A DNA stretch of 27,028 bases from JBGLNJ01 sp964353405 (GTDB taxonomy: Bacteria; Chloroflexota; Anaerolineae; Fen-1058): contig CAYGWJ010000180.1 of NCBI GenBank assembly GCA_964353405.1, forward strand, positions 1-27,028, given 5' to 3'. Below are positions 6,773 to 14,426 of this stretch, piece after piece (the stretch's first letter is position 1; each line of letters begins with the position of its first letter). Made by a program: the position numbers and the translations under genes. The notes below the pieces were generated by a model. The model saw only the letters and a list, made by a program, of their open reading frames with translations. It searched no databases and was not told where the DNA came from.

Positions 6773-8513
6773 TGTGTTGCGCCGCGTCTTGACTATTGAC
6801 CTGACCCATCGCAAAAGCTGGGTGACCGAGCGGCCTGATTTGTTTGAAGCGAACCTGGGCGGCGCGGGCGTGGGCATCAAGCTACTGGAAGAAGAGTGTC
6901 CCCCCGGCGCCGATCCGCTCGGCCCGAACAATCCCATCATCCTCACGGTGGGGCCGCTGGTCGGGCTGTTTCCGCTGGCCTCCAAGACCGTGGCGATGTT
7001 CAAGTCTCCGCACACGGGCAACCTGGGCGAGAGCCACGCCGGAGGCCGCAGCGCTATTGCGATCCGCATGGCGGGTTACGGCGCGATCGTCATTCGCGGC
7101 GCGAGCACGTCGCCGGTCTATTTGGTCATTGACGGCGACCGTGTTCACTTGCGTGATGCTTCGGCGCTGTGGGGAATGCGCAGCGCCTATACGATTGGCT
7201 CGGTGCTGCGCGAGCGCGAAAAGGGCTCGGGCGAGCGCACCATCTTGCGCATCGGCCGCGCTGGCGAGCGGCAGGTGACCTATGCCAGCGTCATTGCCGA
7301 GACCTATCGTCACTTTGGACGCCTGGGACTGGGCGCCGTGATGGGCAGCAAGAAGCTCAAGGCTGTGGTGATCGGCGGACGCCGTTCGCTGCTGGTGGCT
7401 GACCGCAAAGCATATCGCACCGTGTACGACGAAATCTTTCAGGCCGCCACCGAATCTGCGTTGATGAAAAAATATCACCAACTCGGCACTGCCGTCAACG
7501 TCATCCCGCTGAACGAAATCGGGGCGTTGCCCACTCGCAACTTGCAGTCCGGGCGCTTTGAAAGCGCACAAGCCATTTCCGGAGAGCGCCTGGCCGAAGC
7601 GTACCTGGGACGCCGCGTGGCGTGCGCTCACTGCCCGGTGGCTTGCGTCCACCTGGCTGCGCTGCGTCTTGCGTATCAGAACGATCCATACTTTTTCAAA
7701 ACCTCGATGATCGGCTACGATCACGAGCCGATTTTTGCGACGGGCAGTCTGCTCGGCGTTGGCGATGTGCCGGGGATGTTGCAGTTGATGGACGAGATGG
7801 AGGTGCAGGGACTCGACGTGATGAGCGCGGGCGTGGCGCTGGCCTGGGCGACGGAGGCCATGCAGCGCGGGCTGATTACGGCCAAGGAGACCGATGGGTT
7901 GGCGTTGACCTTTGGCGATGCGGCCGGCTATATCGCGGCGACGCAGCGCATTGTGAGTCAGCCGACTGATTTCTATCGCGCGCTGGCGCGTGGCGCTGAA
8001 CATGCCGCGTCCATCTATGGTGGGGCCGAGTTTGCGCTCACGTTCGGCCGCAACGAAATGCCCGGCTATCACACCGGGCCGGGTTGCCATCTTGGCTATC
8101 TGACCGGCGCGCGGCACAGTCACCTGGATAGCGCCGGATACAGCCTGGATCAAAAAGCGGCGGCCAAGGGCGAGGCGCTGACCCCGGACGGCGTGGCGAC
8201 GGCGTTGCTGGGCGAGGAGCGTTGGCGGCAGGTGCTCACGAGTTTGGTGATTTGTCTGTTTGCGCGCGGCATCTATACGGAAGACGTTGTTCTCAAGGCG
8301 TTGGCGGTTGCCGGGTTTGACTGGTCGGCTGACCAGTTGAGCCAACTGGGCGTCGAGACATTGCGCCTCAAGAATCAGTTCAAATCACGCGAAGGATTTG
8401 ACCTGGCTCAGGTGCGCATCCCACGTCGCATTCTAGAGACGCCTTCTGCGTTGGGAACCATTGACGAGGCCTTTATGCGCCAGGCGCTGGCTCGCTTTGC
8501 GGCGGAACTGTAG
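6759..8513 (+). CDS. aor: Tungsten-type aldehyde:ferredoxin oxidoreductase
   Basis: A 584-residue protein, close to the usual size of about 600. The N-terminal domain contains NLGGAGVGIKLL and KSPHTGNLGESHAGG, the tungstopterin-binding region typical of AOR. The [4Fe-4S] ligands are C289, C292 and C296 (ACAHCPVAC), with C499 (SLVICLFARG) as the expected fourth cysteine near the second pterin loop; EVQGLD matches the DxxGLD-type pterin motif. Known members oxidise aldehydes to acids with ferredoxin as acceptor, or run in reverse. The substrate cannot be assigned here. I chose ATG 6759, inside the end of the ferredoxin gene, because MLPGDVLRRVLTIDLT is the usual AOR opening and GAGGGGG lies upstream. 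The gene ends 9 bases from the convergent MFS gene. No molybdopterin-synthesis genes are nearby. Confidence 0.93.
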   Translation: MLPGDVLRRVLTIDLTHRKSWVTERPDLFEANLGGAGVGIKLLEEECPPGADPLGPNNPIILTVGPLVGLFPLASKTVAMFKSPHTGNLGESHAGGRSAIAIRMAGYGAIVIRGASTSPVYLVIDGDRVHLRDASALWGMRSAYTIGSVLREREKGSGERTILRIGRAGERQVTYASVIAETYRHFGRLGLGAVMGSKKLKAVVIGGRRSLLVADRKAYRTVYDEIFQAATESALMKKYHQLGTAVNVIPLNEIGALPTRNLQSGRFESAQAISGERLAEAYLGRRVACAHCPVACVHLAALRLAYQNDPYFFKTSMIGYDHEPIFATGSLLGVGDVPGMLQLMDEMEVQGLDVMSAGVALAWATEAMQRGLITAKETDGLALTFGDAAGYIAATQRIVSQPTDFYRALARGAEHAASIYGGAEFALTFGRNEMPGYHTGPGCHLGYLTGARHSHLDSAGYSLDQKAAAKGEALTPDGVATALLGEERWRQVLTSLVICLFARGIYTEDVVLKALAVAGFDWSADQLSQLGVETLRLKNQFKSREGFDLAQVRIPRRILETPSALGTIDEAFMRQALARFAAEL

Positions 8514-8522
8514 ACGGCTGTT

Positions 8523-9704
8523 CTATTTTCTCTTGGGCAACAATAGAACAAACGGCAGGCCCGCAAATCCGATCAGCGCGCAAGCCCGGAAGGTCGCCCG
8601 TAATCCCCACCGGTCGGCGACCGCGCCCACGGCAAAGATGATGAGCGACTGTCCTGCAAAACTGAGCGCCATAAAGATGCCATTGGCCGTAGCGGGGTGA
8701 TCCCGGCTGTATTCCTGAACCAGCGCCATCAACACCGGGTTCGTCGAAAGCGTTGTAAAACCCAGCGCCAGCAGCAGCGGCAGCGCGGCCCAGCCGTGCA
8801 GAGCCAGAAAGACCAGCATCAATGCCGGTGCGATCAACAAGGCAAAGCCCAGGACGTTGCGGCGGCCGAGCCGGTCGCTGACGGTGCCGCTGGTGAGCAC
8901 GCCGGCGGCTCCAGCCAATTCCAGCATCGAGAGCGCCCCGCCCGCCAGCCACAGATCGGCGCCTTCCGAAGCCAGAAAGGTGGGCAGGAAGGTCGTCAGC
9001 GCGGCGACCATGAATCCTCTCGCCAGCAAGATTCCCGCGGCGGGCAACATCACGCGCCTGATCTCGCGCCACGACTCGGCCCACGATCCGTTTGTGCGCC
9101 TGGCCGGTCCGATGTTGACATCGCGCAGCCGCCAGTAAAGGACCGCGGAAGCGGCCAGGCCCACCGGGATGAGCCGCCACATGCCGTCCAATCCCCACAG
9201 CGAAACAGCGCCTACGGCGATCACCGGCCCAACGCTGCGCGCGAGTTCGCCGCCCAGCATGAAAAAGCTCATGCCCTGTCCCACTTGCCGGCCCGAGACA
9301 CGCGCGACCAACACCGGCATCGGCACGTGCCAGAAGGCAGAGCTGATGCCGGTGACCAGTAGCAGGATGACGAGCATGGTATACGTGGGTGCGACGCCGA
9401 TCAGGCTCATGGCGGCCGCCGTGAGGGTGGGCGCAAGGATGGCCAGCCAGCGCAAGCTGCCCCGGTCGGCCAGCAGGCCCAGCAAGGGATTGATCAAGCC
9501 CGGGAATTGCTGGAACGCGGCCAGTGATCCGGCCAGCGTCAGCGAAAGCCCCAGCTTTTGGATGATGAGCGGCAGCAGCGGGGGGAGAAAGCTGGTAAAG
9601 GTGTCGTGAATCAAGTGGCCGCCGGCGACGGTCAGAACTCGGCCGGTCTGAAATGACTCGGCGGCGGGCACAGCGGCTTGACGGGCCAGGGTTGCTTGTG
9701 TCAT
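8523..9704 (-). CDS. MFS transporter, fosmidomycin-resistance-like, copy 2
   Basis: A 393-residue, roughly 12-helix major facilitator protein. It opens MTQATLARQAAV, followed by GGHLIHDTFTSFLPPLLPL, the helix-1 pattern of the Fsr (fosmidomycin resistance) branch. SGRQVGQGMSFFMLGGELA and SDRLGRRNVLG mark the internal loops of MFS exporters. It is strongly similar along its whole length to the protein encoded just upstream, indicating a tandem duplication. The ATG overlaps the upstream stop as ATGA (9701-9704), so the two are co-translated. The C-terminus ends LPKRK. The substrate is unknown; export of a small toxic compound is a family-level inference. Confidence 0.9.
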   Translation of the reverse strand: MTQATLARQAAVPAAESFQTGRVLTVAGGHLIHDTFTSFLPPLLPLIIQKLGLSLTLAGSLAAFQQFPGLINPLLGLLADRGSLRWLAILAPTLTAAAMSLIGVAPTYTMLVILLLVTGISSAFWHVPMPVLVARVSGRQVGQGMSFFMLGGELARSVGPVIAVGAVSLWGLDGMWRLIPVGLAASAVLYWRLRDVNIGPARRTNGSWAESWREIRRVMLPAAGILLARGFMVAALTTFLPTFLASEGADLWLAGGALSMLELAGAAGVLTSGTVSDRLGRRNVLGFALLIAPALMLVFLALHGWAALPLLLALGFTTLSTNPVLMALVQEYSRDHPATANGIFMALSFAGQSLIIFAVGAVADRWGLRATFRACALIGFAGLPFVLLLPKRK

Positions 9705-10921
9705 GTGTTATCCGATCCATGGCTGGGCTGCGCGGGCCGGGCTGCCCGAGGCAGCAGCAGAACAAACGGCAAGCCCGCATATCCCAAGAGCGCGCAGGCC
9801 TGGAACGTCTTGTGCAGGCCGTAGCGATCGCCCAGCGCGCCGACCAGGATGATGATGAGCGACTTGCTGACAAAGTTGAGCGCAAAGTAGAGGCCGTTCG
9901 CCGTGGACGGATGGTCGCGGCTGTACTCGTTCACCAGCGCCATCATCACCGGGCCGGTGGAGAGCGCCGTGAATCCAACGGCCAGCAAAGTCAGAACCTT
10001 GATCCAGCCTTGCGTGGCCAGGAACAGGAGCATCAGCGCCGGCGCGACAAGCAATGCCAGGGCCAGCACCCGGCGGCGGCCCAATCGGTCGCTGATCGTT
10101 CCGCTGGTGAGGTTGCCTATGCCACCGGCGATCTCGTAGATAGACAGCGCACTGCCCGCCATCAACAAACTCGCGCCTTCGGAGGACATGAAGGTGGGCA
10201 AGAAGGTAGCCAGCGCTGCGAGCATGAATCCCTGTGCGAGGATGATGCCGGACAGCGGCAAGAACACTCGCTTCAACTCTCGCCACGAGTCGGCCAGCGA
10301 CCCGTTGGATTGCGTGGCAGGACGCGCGATGGCGATGTCGCGCGTGCGCCAATAGAGCAGGGCGGACGCGGCCATGGCCAGCGGGATGAGCCGCCAGATA
10401 CCTTCCAGTCCCCACCACGAAACGGCTGCCACACCCAACAATGGGCCGATGGTGTAGGCCAGTGACCCGCCGAGCATGAAAAAGCTCATGCCTTGCCCCA
10501 CCTGCCGCCCCGAGACGCGAGCGATCATGGCGGGCGTGGGCGTATGCCAGACCGCGGTGCTGACTCCGGCGACGAGCAGCAGAACGCTCAACACGACGTA
10601 ACTCGGCGCGATACCGATCAGGCTCATGGTGATAGCCGTGATGGTCGGCGCAAGGATGATGAACCAACGCAGGCTGCCCCGGTCGGCCAGCCATCCCAGA
10701 AGCGGATTGATCAGCGAGGGCAGTTGTTGAAAGGAGGCAAGTGTCCCCGCCAGCGTCAGAGAGAGGCCGAGCTTGGCGATGATGAGCGGAAGGAGGGGCG
10801 AAAGAAAGCTGGTGAAAATGTCGTGCGTCAGATGACCGGCGGTGATGACGAGAGCTTTGTCTGTCTGAAACGTATCCTCGATCGCGGCGGGCGCGGTCTG
10901 AACAGTGGTCGCTTGGGCCAT
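9701..10921 (-). CDS. MFS transporter, fosmidomycin-resistance-like, copy 1
   Basis: A 406-residue MFS protein from the ATG at 10921 (MAQATTVQTAPAA). A frame extension to ATG 10957 exists, but that ATG overlaps an extended -10 box (10956-10964), and the shorter start aligns with MTQATL of the neighbouring paralogue. Helix 1 reads AGHLTHDIFTSFLSPLLPL, and the cytoplasmic loop motif SDRLGRRRVL is present. Residues such as WHTP.PAMIARVSGRQVGQGMSFFMLGG are shared almost exactly with copy 2. The two overlapping genes could form a heteromer or simply be diverging duplicates; most relatives act as single polypeptides. The gene follows the kinase-like gene on the same strand after about 150 bases. 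Confidence 0.9.
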   Translation of the reverse strand: MAQATTVQTAPAAIEDTFQTDKALVITAGHLTHDIFTSFLSPLLPLIIAKLGLSLTLAGTLASFQQLPSLINPLLGWLADRGSLRWFIILAPTITAITMSLIGIAPSYVVLSVLLLVAGVSTAVWHTPTPAMIARVSGRQVGQGMSFFMLGGSLAYTIGPLLGVAAVSWWGLEGIWRLIPLAMAASALLYWRTRDIAIARPATQSNGSLADSWRELKRVFLPLSGIILAQGFMLAALATFLPTFMSSEGASLLMAGSALSIYEIAGGIGNLTSGTISDRLGRRRVLALALLVAPALMLLFLATQGWIKVLTLLAVGFTALSTGPVMMALVNEYSRDHPSTANGLYFALNFVSKSLIIILVGALGDRYGLHKTFQACALLGYAGLPFVLLLPRAARPAQPSHGSDNT

Positions 10922-10955
10922 AGGTCGGGTTCGTCCTGGATTAAAAGTGACTGCC

Positions 10956-10964
10956 ATTGTATCA
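10956..10964 (-). promoter_or_regulatory. Extended -10 element (TGATACAAT) before the MFS pair
   Basis: On the minus strand TGATACAAT matches an extended -10. No good -35 lies 16-18 bases upstream. Transcription from here would begin after ATG 10957, supporting translation from 10921. Confidence 0.4.
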
Positions 10965-11072
10965 CACTTGGCGCGCTCTCAGTTTTCCTGGTCCAGTTCC
11001 AGCCCCCGACGGATTTGAGCGATGTGTTTTCACTCCGGTGGCAATGTTTCCGGCGGCACGATTCACAGCGTG

Positions 11073-12077
11073 CTAGAGTGTGTGGCCAGTCGCTCCGCGC
11101 GCTCGATGAACTGGACGAGCCGCGCGCGGTTGAGCTGGGTCGGCTGGCAGCCGGCTCAAGCGGACGCGATCCGGGCCATTGTGCGCGCTCCACAGCGCAC
11201 GCAAAATTATCAAGCACCAGCGCGTGGTGACGATGCGATCCCAAACAGCCAATCGTTCGTCAAAGCCGGCATCGCCGCGAGGGCGCTCATAGCACCGGCG
11301 CAAATAGTCGTGTTGAGTTTGACTCAAGCCGAGCATGGCAGCGTGCCAGCGCATCTCGGCTAGTTCCAGTGCAGGATCGCCCCAGCCGCTGTATTCCCAA
11401 TCTACCCAGCGCACGCGACCCTCGTCGTTCCAAATCGCATTGGCAAGATTGGTATCGGCGCGGCAGATACGCAGCGCGATGTGAGCGCGGCCTGGGTTGA
11501 CGCGCGTTGCGGCGATCAACCGTTTGCAGTTATCTCGCAACTGCGCCAATCGCTCGACCAATGCGCGCCCTTCTGGATCGCTCGTCTCCAACCACGGCCC
11601 GTACTGATATATGAACTCGTCGAGTTCGGGCAGGTAACGGCAAAAGTCAAACCAATGCAGCCACGTATCGGCCAGTTGGGGATTCCGTTCTGGCTCAAGC
11701 GTGTGCATGAGCTGGACGCTCGCCAGCACCGCAGCCAGTTGCTCGTCCGTGACGGATGCGCCGAGCGGCTCGCCACTCAGCCAGCGATACGCGACGGCAG
11801 GGTAGGAGACAATCTCGCAGCTCTCGTCCAGCCAGAGCGGTTCGGGCGCAAGGTCCAATCCCGCGCCGTGCAGCGTGTGAAGCGTGGCATACTCGCGTGT
11901 TGCGCGGCGGCGCTCGTCGGCCACACACAGCTTGCACGCGGCCACTAGTCCATCAGCCTCGACGCGGTAGATGGCATTGTTGTTCCCGCCCGTTATGCGG
12001 TGGATCGTGATACCGCTGTCTGTGTGCGCGTCCTCACCTGCGGCGATGAAGCGAAGCCAATCTCTGTATTCGCGCAT
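11073..12077 (-). CDS. APH/choline-kinase-like phosphotransferase, probable C-terminal frameshift
   Basis: A 334-residue protein of the aminoglycoside phosphotransferase / choline-ethanolamine kinase fold. The N-lobe lysine is K49 (LVAACKLCV). The catalytic loop reads CRADTNLAN, with D208 and N213 in place but R206 where the usual HxD histidine sits. The metal-binding motif is WVDWEYSGWGDPALELAEM (D226). Substrate is unknown: choline, an amino sugar and a thiamine-like compound are all possible, and drug resistance should not be assumed. The last 22 residues (PRAARPVHRARG...) look wrong. One extra C in the run at 11137-11139 would give RARLVQFIERAERLATH and end at 11063, a plausible final helix. 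The ATG lies within a short repeat after the nitroreductase gene. Confidence 0.82.
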   Translation of the reverse strand: MREYRDWLRFIAAGEDAHTDSGITIHRITGGNNNAIYRVEADGLVAACKLCVADERRRATREYATLHTLHGAGLDLAPEPLWLDESCEIVSYPAVAYRWLSGEPLGASVTDEQLAAVLASVQLMHTLEPERNPQLADTWLHWFDFCRYLPELDEFIYQYGPWLETSDPEGRALVERLAQLRDNCKRLIAATRVNPGRAHIALRICRADTNLANAIWNDEGRVRWVDWEYSGWGDPALELAEMRWHAAMLGLSQTQHDYLRRCYERPRGDAGFDERLAVWDRIVTTRWCLIILRALWSAHNGPDRVRLSRLPADPAQPRAARPVHRARGATGHTL

Positions 12078-12113
12078 TACGCATCACGCATCACGTCTTA
12101 CGTATCACGTCAC
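12072..12113. repeat. GCATCACG-type repeat spanning a stop-start junction
   Basis: Iterated, near-palindromic units TTACGCATCACGCATCACGT / CTTACGTATCACGT fill the short gap between two leftward genes. The nitroreductase TGA (12110-12112) and the kinase ATG (12075-12077) both fall within it. A related hairpin lies at 23614-23673. Confidence 0.65.
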
Positions 12114-12619
12114 CAGTGCTCGTATCGCACCAGCGCGGACAGAGGCTTGCGCTCCTTCGTCCCAAGCTTATCTGCCGGGTAACCGAGGGGGGTAAAGGCG
12201 ATGGGTTCGACATTGTCCGGCAGATGCAGCACCTCGCGCGTGGCCTTGGGGTCGAAAGCGCCGATCCAGCACGTGCCGAGTCCCAGGTCGGTGGCGGCCA
12301 GGATCAGGTGATCCATCGCGATGGCGGCATCCACGTCGGCATACGACTTGGCGTCACGCCGCATCCAGGCCTGACCGGGAATGGCGCAGATGCCGATGAC
12401 GATGGGCGCTTGCAGAAACCATTCGCGGTGATAGATGCGCTTTAGCTCGGCTGTGCGCCCGGCGGTGTGGATGACGATGAGCTGGAACGGCTGGTTATTG
12501 GCTGCGGTGGGCGCCAGGCGCGCCGCTTCGAGCACCTGCTGCAGCTTGTCGTCCTCGACCGGGGTAGACTTGTAGGCCCGGACGCTGTATCGCTTCTTGA
12601 TCAGTTCACTGAATTCCAT
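12110..12619 (-). CDS. Nitroreductase-family FMN oxidoreductase
   Basis: A 169-residue protein starting MEFSELIKKRYSVRAYKS, the typical nitroreductase opening with FMN-phosphate-contacting residues (R10, S12, R14). P37-P44 (PTAANNQP), 113-120 (GLGTCWIG) and LGYP (145-148) are the other FMN-site signatures. Family members reduce nitroaromatics, quinones or flavins with NAD(P)H, and some short ones have other substrates. The ATG follows AGGAG by 7 bases. It heads a leftward group with the kinase-like protein and the two MFS exporters; a joint role in handling a toxic small molecule is possible but only inferred. Confidence 0.93.
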   Translation of the reverse strand: MEFSELIKKRYSVRAYKSTPVEDDKLQQVLEAARLAPTAANNQPFQLIVIHTAGRTAELKRIYHREWFLQAPIVIGICAIPGQAWMRRDAKSYADVDAAIAMDHLILAATDLGLGTCWIGAFDPKATREVLHLPDNVEPIAFTPLGYPADKLGTKERKPLSALVRYEHW

Positions 12620-12830
12620 GTTGTGCTCCTGTGATAATGTTGAGGATGGTCGCCGGAAGCGTCATCCCTTGCGTTGAATCGCTCGTACCTTTCTATATCG
12701 AAAGCAATCCACGAGGTGTTGCCCTCAAATGCACGGGCAGGCAGTTAGAATATGGCGCAGAGTATACCACAGCCGAAATATTACAAGCCTTTTTCGCCAA
12801 AGTCGGGCAACTGGCGGAGGCGTAGCAGTG

Positions 12831-12864
12831 AAAAAAGCGCGGGTAGTAGCGACCGCGCTTTTTT
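12831..12864. terminator. Bidirectional intrinsic terminator
   Basis: Perfect 12-base arms AAAAAAGCGCGG (12831-12842) and CCGCGCTTTTTT (12853-12864), 10-base loop, with A- and T-tracts that work on both strands. Confidence 0.85.
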
Positions 12865-12904
12865 GTTGCGTTTGTCCTCCCTTATAAGTAGTGACAGCTT
12901 CACA

Positions 12905-12937
12905 CCGTTGGCCGCTAGCAATGTCCAACGGCTTTTT
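12905..12937 (+). terminator. Intrinsic terminator, plus strand
   Basis: CCGTTGG (12905-12911) pairs with CCAACGG (12925-12931), followed by CTTTTT. Two plus-strand terminators in a row with no intact gene upstream suggest that a rightward gene was lost here. Confidence 0.65.
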
Positions 12938-13041
12938 GTTTCACTTGAAATTCACAAGTCAAATGTGATATGCTTTTAGAAAACTCTGTGAGGTGTGAAG
13001 TGACAAATCTCTTTTTCGTAATGTTGAATTGACCGCGCAAC

Positions 13042-13281
13042 TTGAAAGCATGGCAAACAAGCTATGGGGAAACTGGCGAGAGGATCAGCTTACCGAAGGT
13101 ATCACCGTACACTTTACCTCAAGTGGCGCGTGAAATGCTCGAAGCGCAATTGCATGATGTGACCGAACAAGCGGAGCAGTCAAGGCGCAAGCGTCAAGAA
13201 CTGGCGGACGAAATAGTCCACACAACGCCATTGACCAATGATGATATTAGCGCAACTATGGCAGAGTATGACGAATTGTAA
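13042..13281 (+). pseudogene. Small charged ORF, possible gene remnant
   Basis: A 79-codon frame from TTG, ending with a helical charged stretch (AREMLEAQLHDVTEQAEQ) and DDISATMAEYDEL. The neighbouring frame upstream (LTAQLESMANKLWGNWREDQ) also looks protein-like, as if a frameshift separates the two. The family was not recognised. No ribosome binding site is apparent. It sits between terminators and the methylase fragment, in a region that appears decayed. Confidence 0.25.
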
Positions 13282-13405
13282 GCCGACTTGCAGGGTGCGG
13301 ACTTTTCCATAATGTTAGCTGGGTTGAACGGCTTGACATCCGTGGAGTTGTCCACAACGGTGAGATAAGCTTGACTGGCAGGTATCCCATAAAGAGTGCA
13401 ACCGT

Positions 13406-13522
13406 AATGTGCGGGTTGGGGTACGCGGTATGGTGCGGCGGGTCGGACAGCGCCAGGATGTCGGCGTCCTCGCCCAGCGGAAAGCCTTCGATGTGGCAAA
13501 GTTGGTTCAGGTCGTCGGGCAT
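13406..13522 (-). pseudogene. 5' fragment of a DNA methylase gene
   Basis: The leftward frame from ATG 13522 begins MPDDLNQLCHIEGFPLGED and continues ILALSDPPHHTAYPNPHI. This matches the opening of large adenine-specific DNA methylases, which run '..FP.G.D.DI..LSDPPYYTACPNPFI..'; the DPPYY motif is altered here to DPPHH. After about 39 codons the similarity ends and the frame drifts to unrelated sequence, stopping at 13256. The intact protein would be many hundreds of residues, so this is a stump left by a deletion. Such methylases often sit in restriction or phage-defence loci. Confidence 0.6.
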
Positions 13523-13535
13523 GGTTTGTCTTTTC

Positions 13536-14261
13536 TCAGCGTTGTTTGCGCTGGTAGCGCGCCAGCAAGTCGAGCGGTTTTTTCTTGAGAGTGGCAGGCG
13601 GGCCGGAGCGTTTATAGGCCCTCTGATAGTCGGCTGGCTCGATCACCATCTCGTCAATCAGACCAGCGCGGAACAATTCGCCGATCACGTCATAAGCTTG
13701 TGGGTCGCGCAAGTCGCACAAATGGCACACAACCGCCGTCCAGAGTTTGGGATCGTCCACAGCTCGCTTGACCGCCTCGTAACTTTCGAAGGAACGCCGG
13801 TCCAGGTGGGGAGCGGGCAGCAACCCGCGCAGAAAAGTCGTGACGCGCGGGTAGGTCTTTGGGTAGCGAAAAGCAAGGGTCGCCATGACCTGGCAAGCGA
13901 CGTCACGCGGATACCAATCCACTTTTTTATCGGCGGCGACGGCCTCGCACAAGTCGAGTGCAACGGGGCCGAACTTGTCCAGCGCGTCGTCGGACAGCCA
14001 ATCGGCCAGGTCGTGCCCTTTGGGCGCGCTGATGGCCCGTTGCAGAGCCGGCAGCGCCGACTCGGCGCGCAGCTCGCACAGCAACAGCGCGGCGTGAATT
14101 TGCGCCCAATCGTGATCCCTATCAACGATCTCGATCAGAGCCGGGACAGCCTCGGCCCCACGCTTCAACAACGCCCGGATCAGTTCCAGGTCAGGCTGGC
14201 GCTCTTGTTCGTACAGTGCGTCAATCAGTTCGGCCAGAACTGCCCCTGTGTAGTGTGCCAT
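13536..14261 (-). CDS. HEAT-like repeat protein, DUF1186-like
   Basis: A 241-residue, all-helical soluble protein. The N-terminal half carries HEAT-like helices (AVPALIEIVDRDHDWAQIH, ESALPALQRAISAPKG). The C-terminal part (SYEAVKRAVDDPKLW ... VIGELFRAGLIDEMVIEP) resembles DUF1186, in which such helices monitor pairs of residues of unknown role. No catalytic motif is visible. The basic tail ends LLARYQRKQR. Function is unknown; scaffold or protein-binding is typical of HEAT folds. The start at 14261 has a GGGGATGG-like stretch upstream. The methylase stump follows 13 bases downstream on the same strand, so they may once have been one transcript. Confidence 0.75.
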   Translation of the reverse strand: MAHYTGAVLAELIDALYEQERQPDLELIRALLKRGAEAVPALIEIVDRDHDWAQIHAALLLCELRAESALPALQRAISAPKGHDLADWLSDDALDKFGPVALDLCEAVAADKKVDWYPRDVACQVMATLAFRYPKTYPRVTTFLRGLLPAPHLDRRSFESYEAVKRAVDDPKLWTAVVCHLCDLRDPQAYDVIGELFRAGLIDEMVIEPADYQRAYKRSGPPATLKKKPLDLLARYQRKQR

Positions 14262-14357
14262 GTTCCATCCCCTTTATTCCGCTGCTATTATCTGGAGTCT
14301 AGAGTTCACACTCAAATCGCTCGGCGTGGATTGCCCGCGGAGCGTCCACGCCCTTTG

Positions 14358-14379
14358 CGCCGGATTTGGCAATCCGGCG
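14358..14379. repeat. Perfect small hairpin
   Basis: CGCCGGATT (14358-14366) and AATCCGGCG (14371-14379) pair perfectly over 9 bases with a TGGC loop. It lies between two leftward genes, after the stop at 14427. No U-tract follows on the minus strand, so termination is only possible. Confidence 0.5.
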
Positions 14380-14426
14380 AGAGCGAACTTTTATCTCAAG
14401 CATTATCTTTGCCGGCAAATCTGGCG

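Larger units (their letters stand above)
12620..13041. other. Gene-poor region with terminators and possible remnants
   Basis: No gene could be recognised. A 64-codon plus-strand frame (GTG 12631 to TAG 12825, ending LQAFFAKVGQLAEA) stops just before two hairpins and could be the 3' end of a decayed gene, but it resembles nothing I know. Confidence 0.35.

Noticed and set aside
6882..8345. Long minus-strand frame opposite AOR
   Set aside because: It is a GC-rich antisense shadow of a well-conserved gene, with no family resemblance. The same holds for the long frame opposite the first ABC gene (19977-21425).
11073..12077. Aminoglycoside resistance gene
   Set aside because: It shares only the broad APH/choline-kinase fold and lacks the HxD histidine; resistance cannot be inferred.
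12631..12825. 64-codon ORF as a real gene
   Set aside because: GTG start without a ribosome binding site, no recognisable family, and overlap with the likely upstream region of the nitroreductase gene; mentioned only as a possible remnant.
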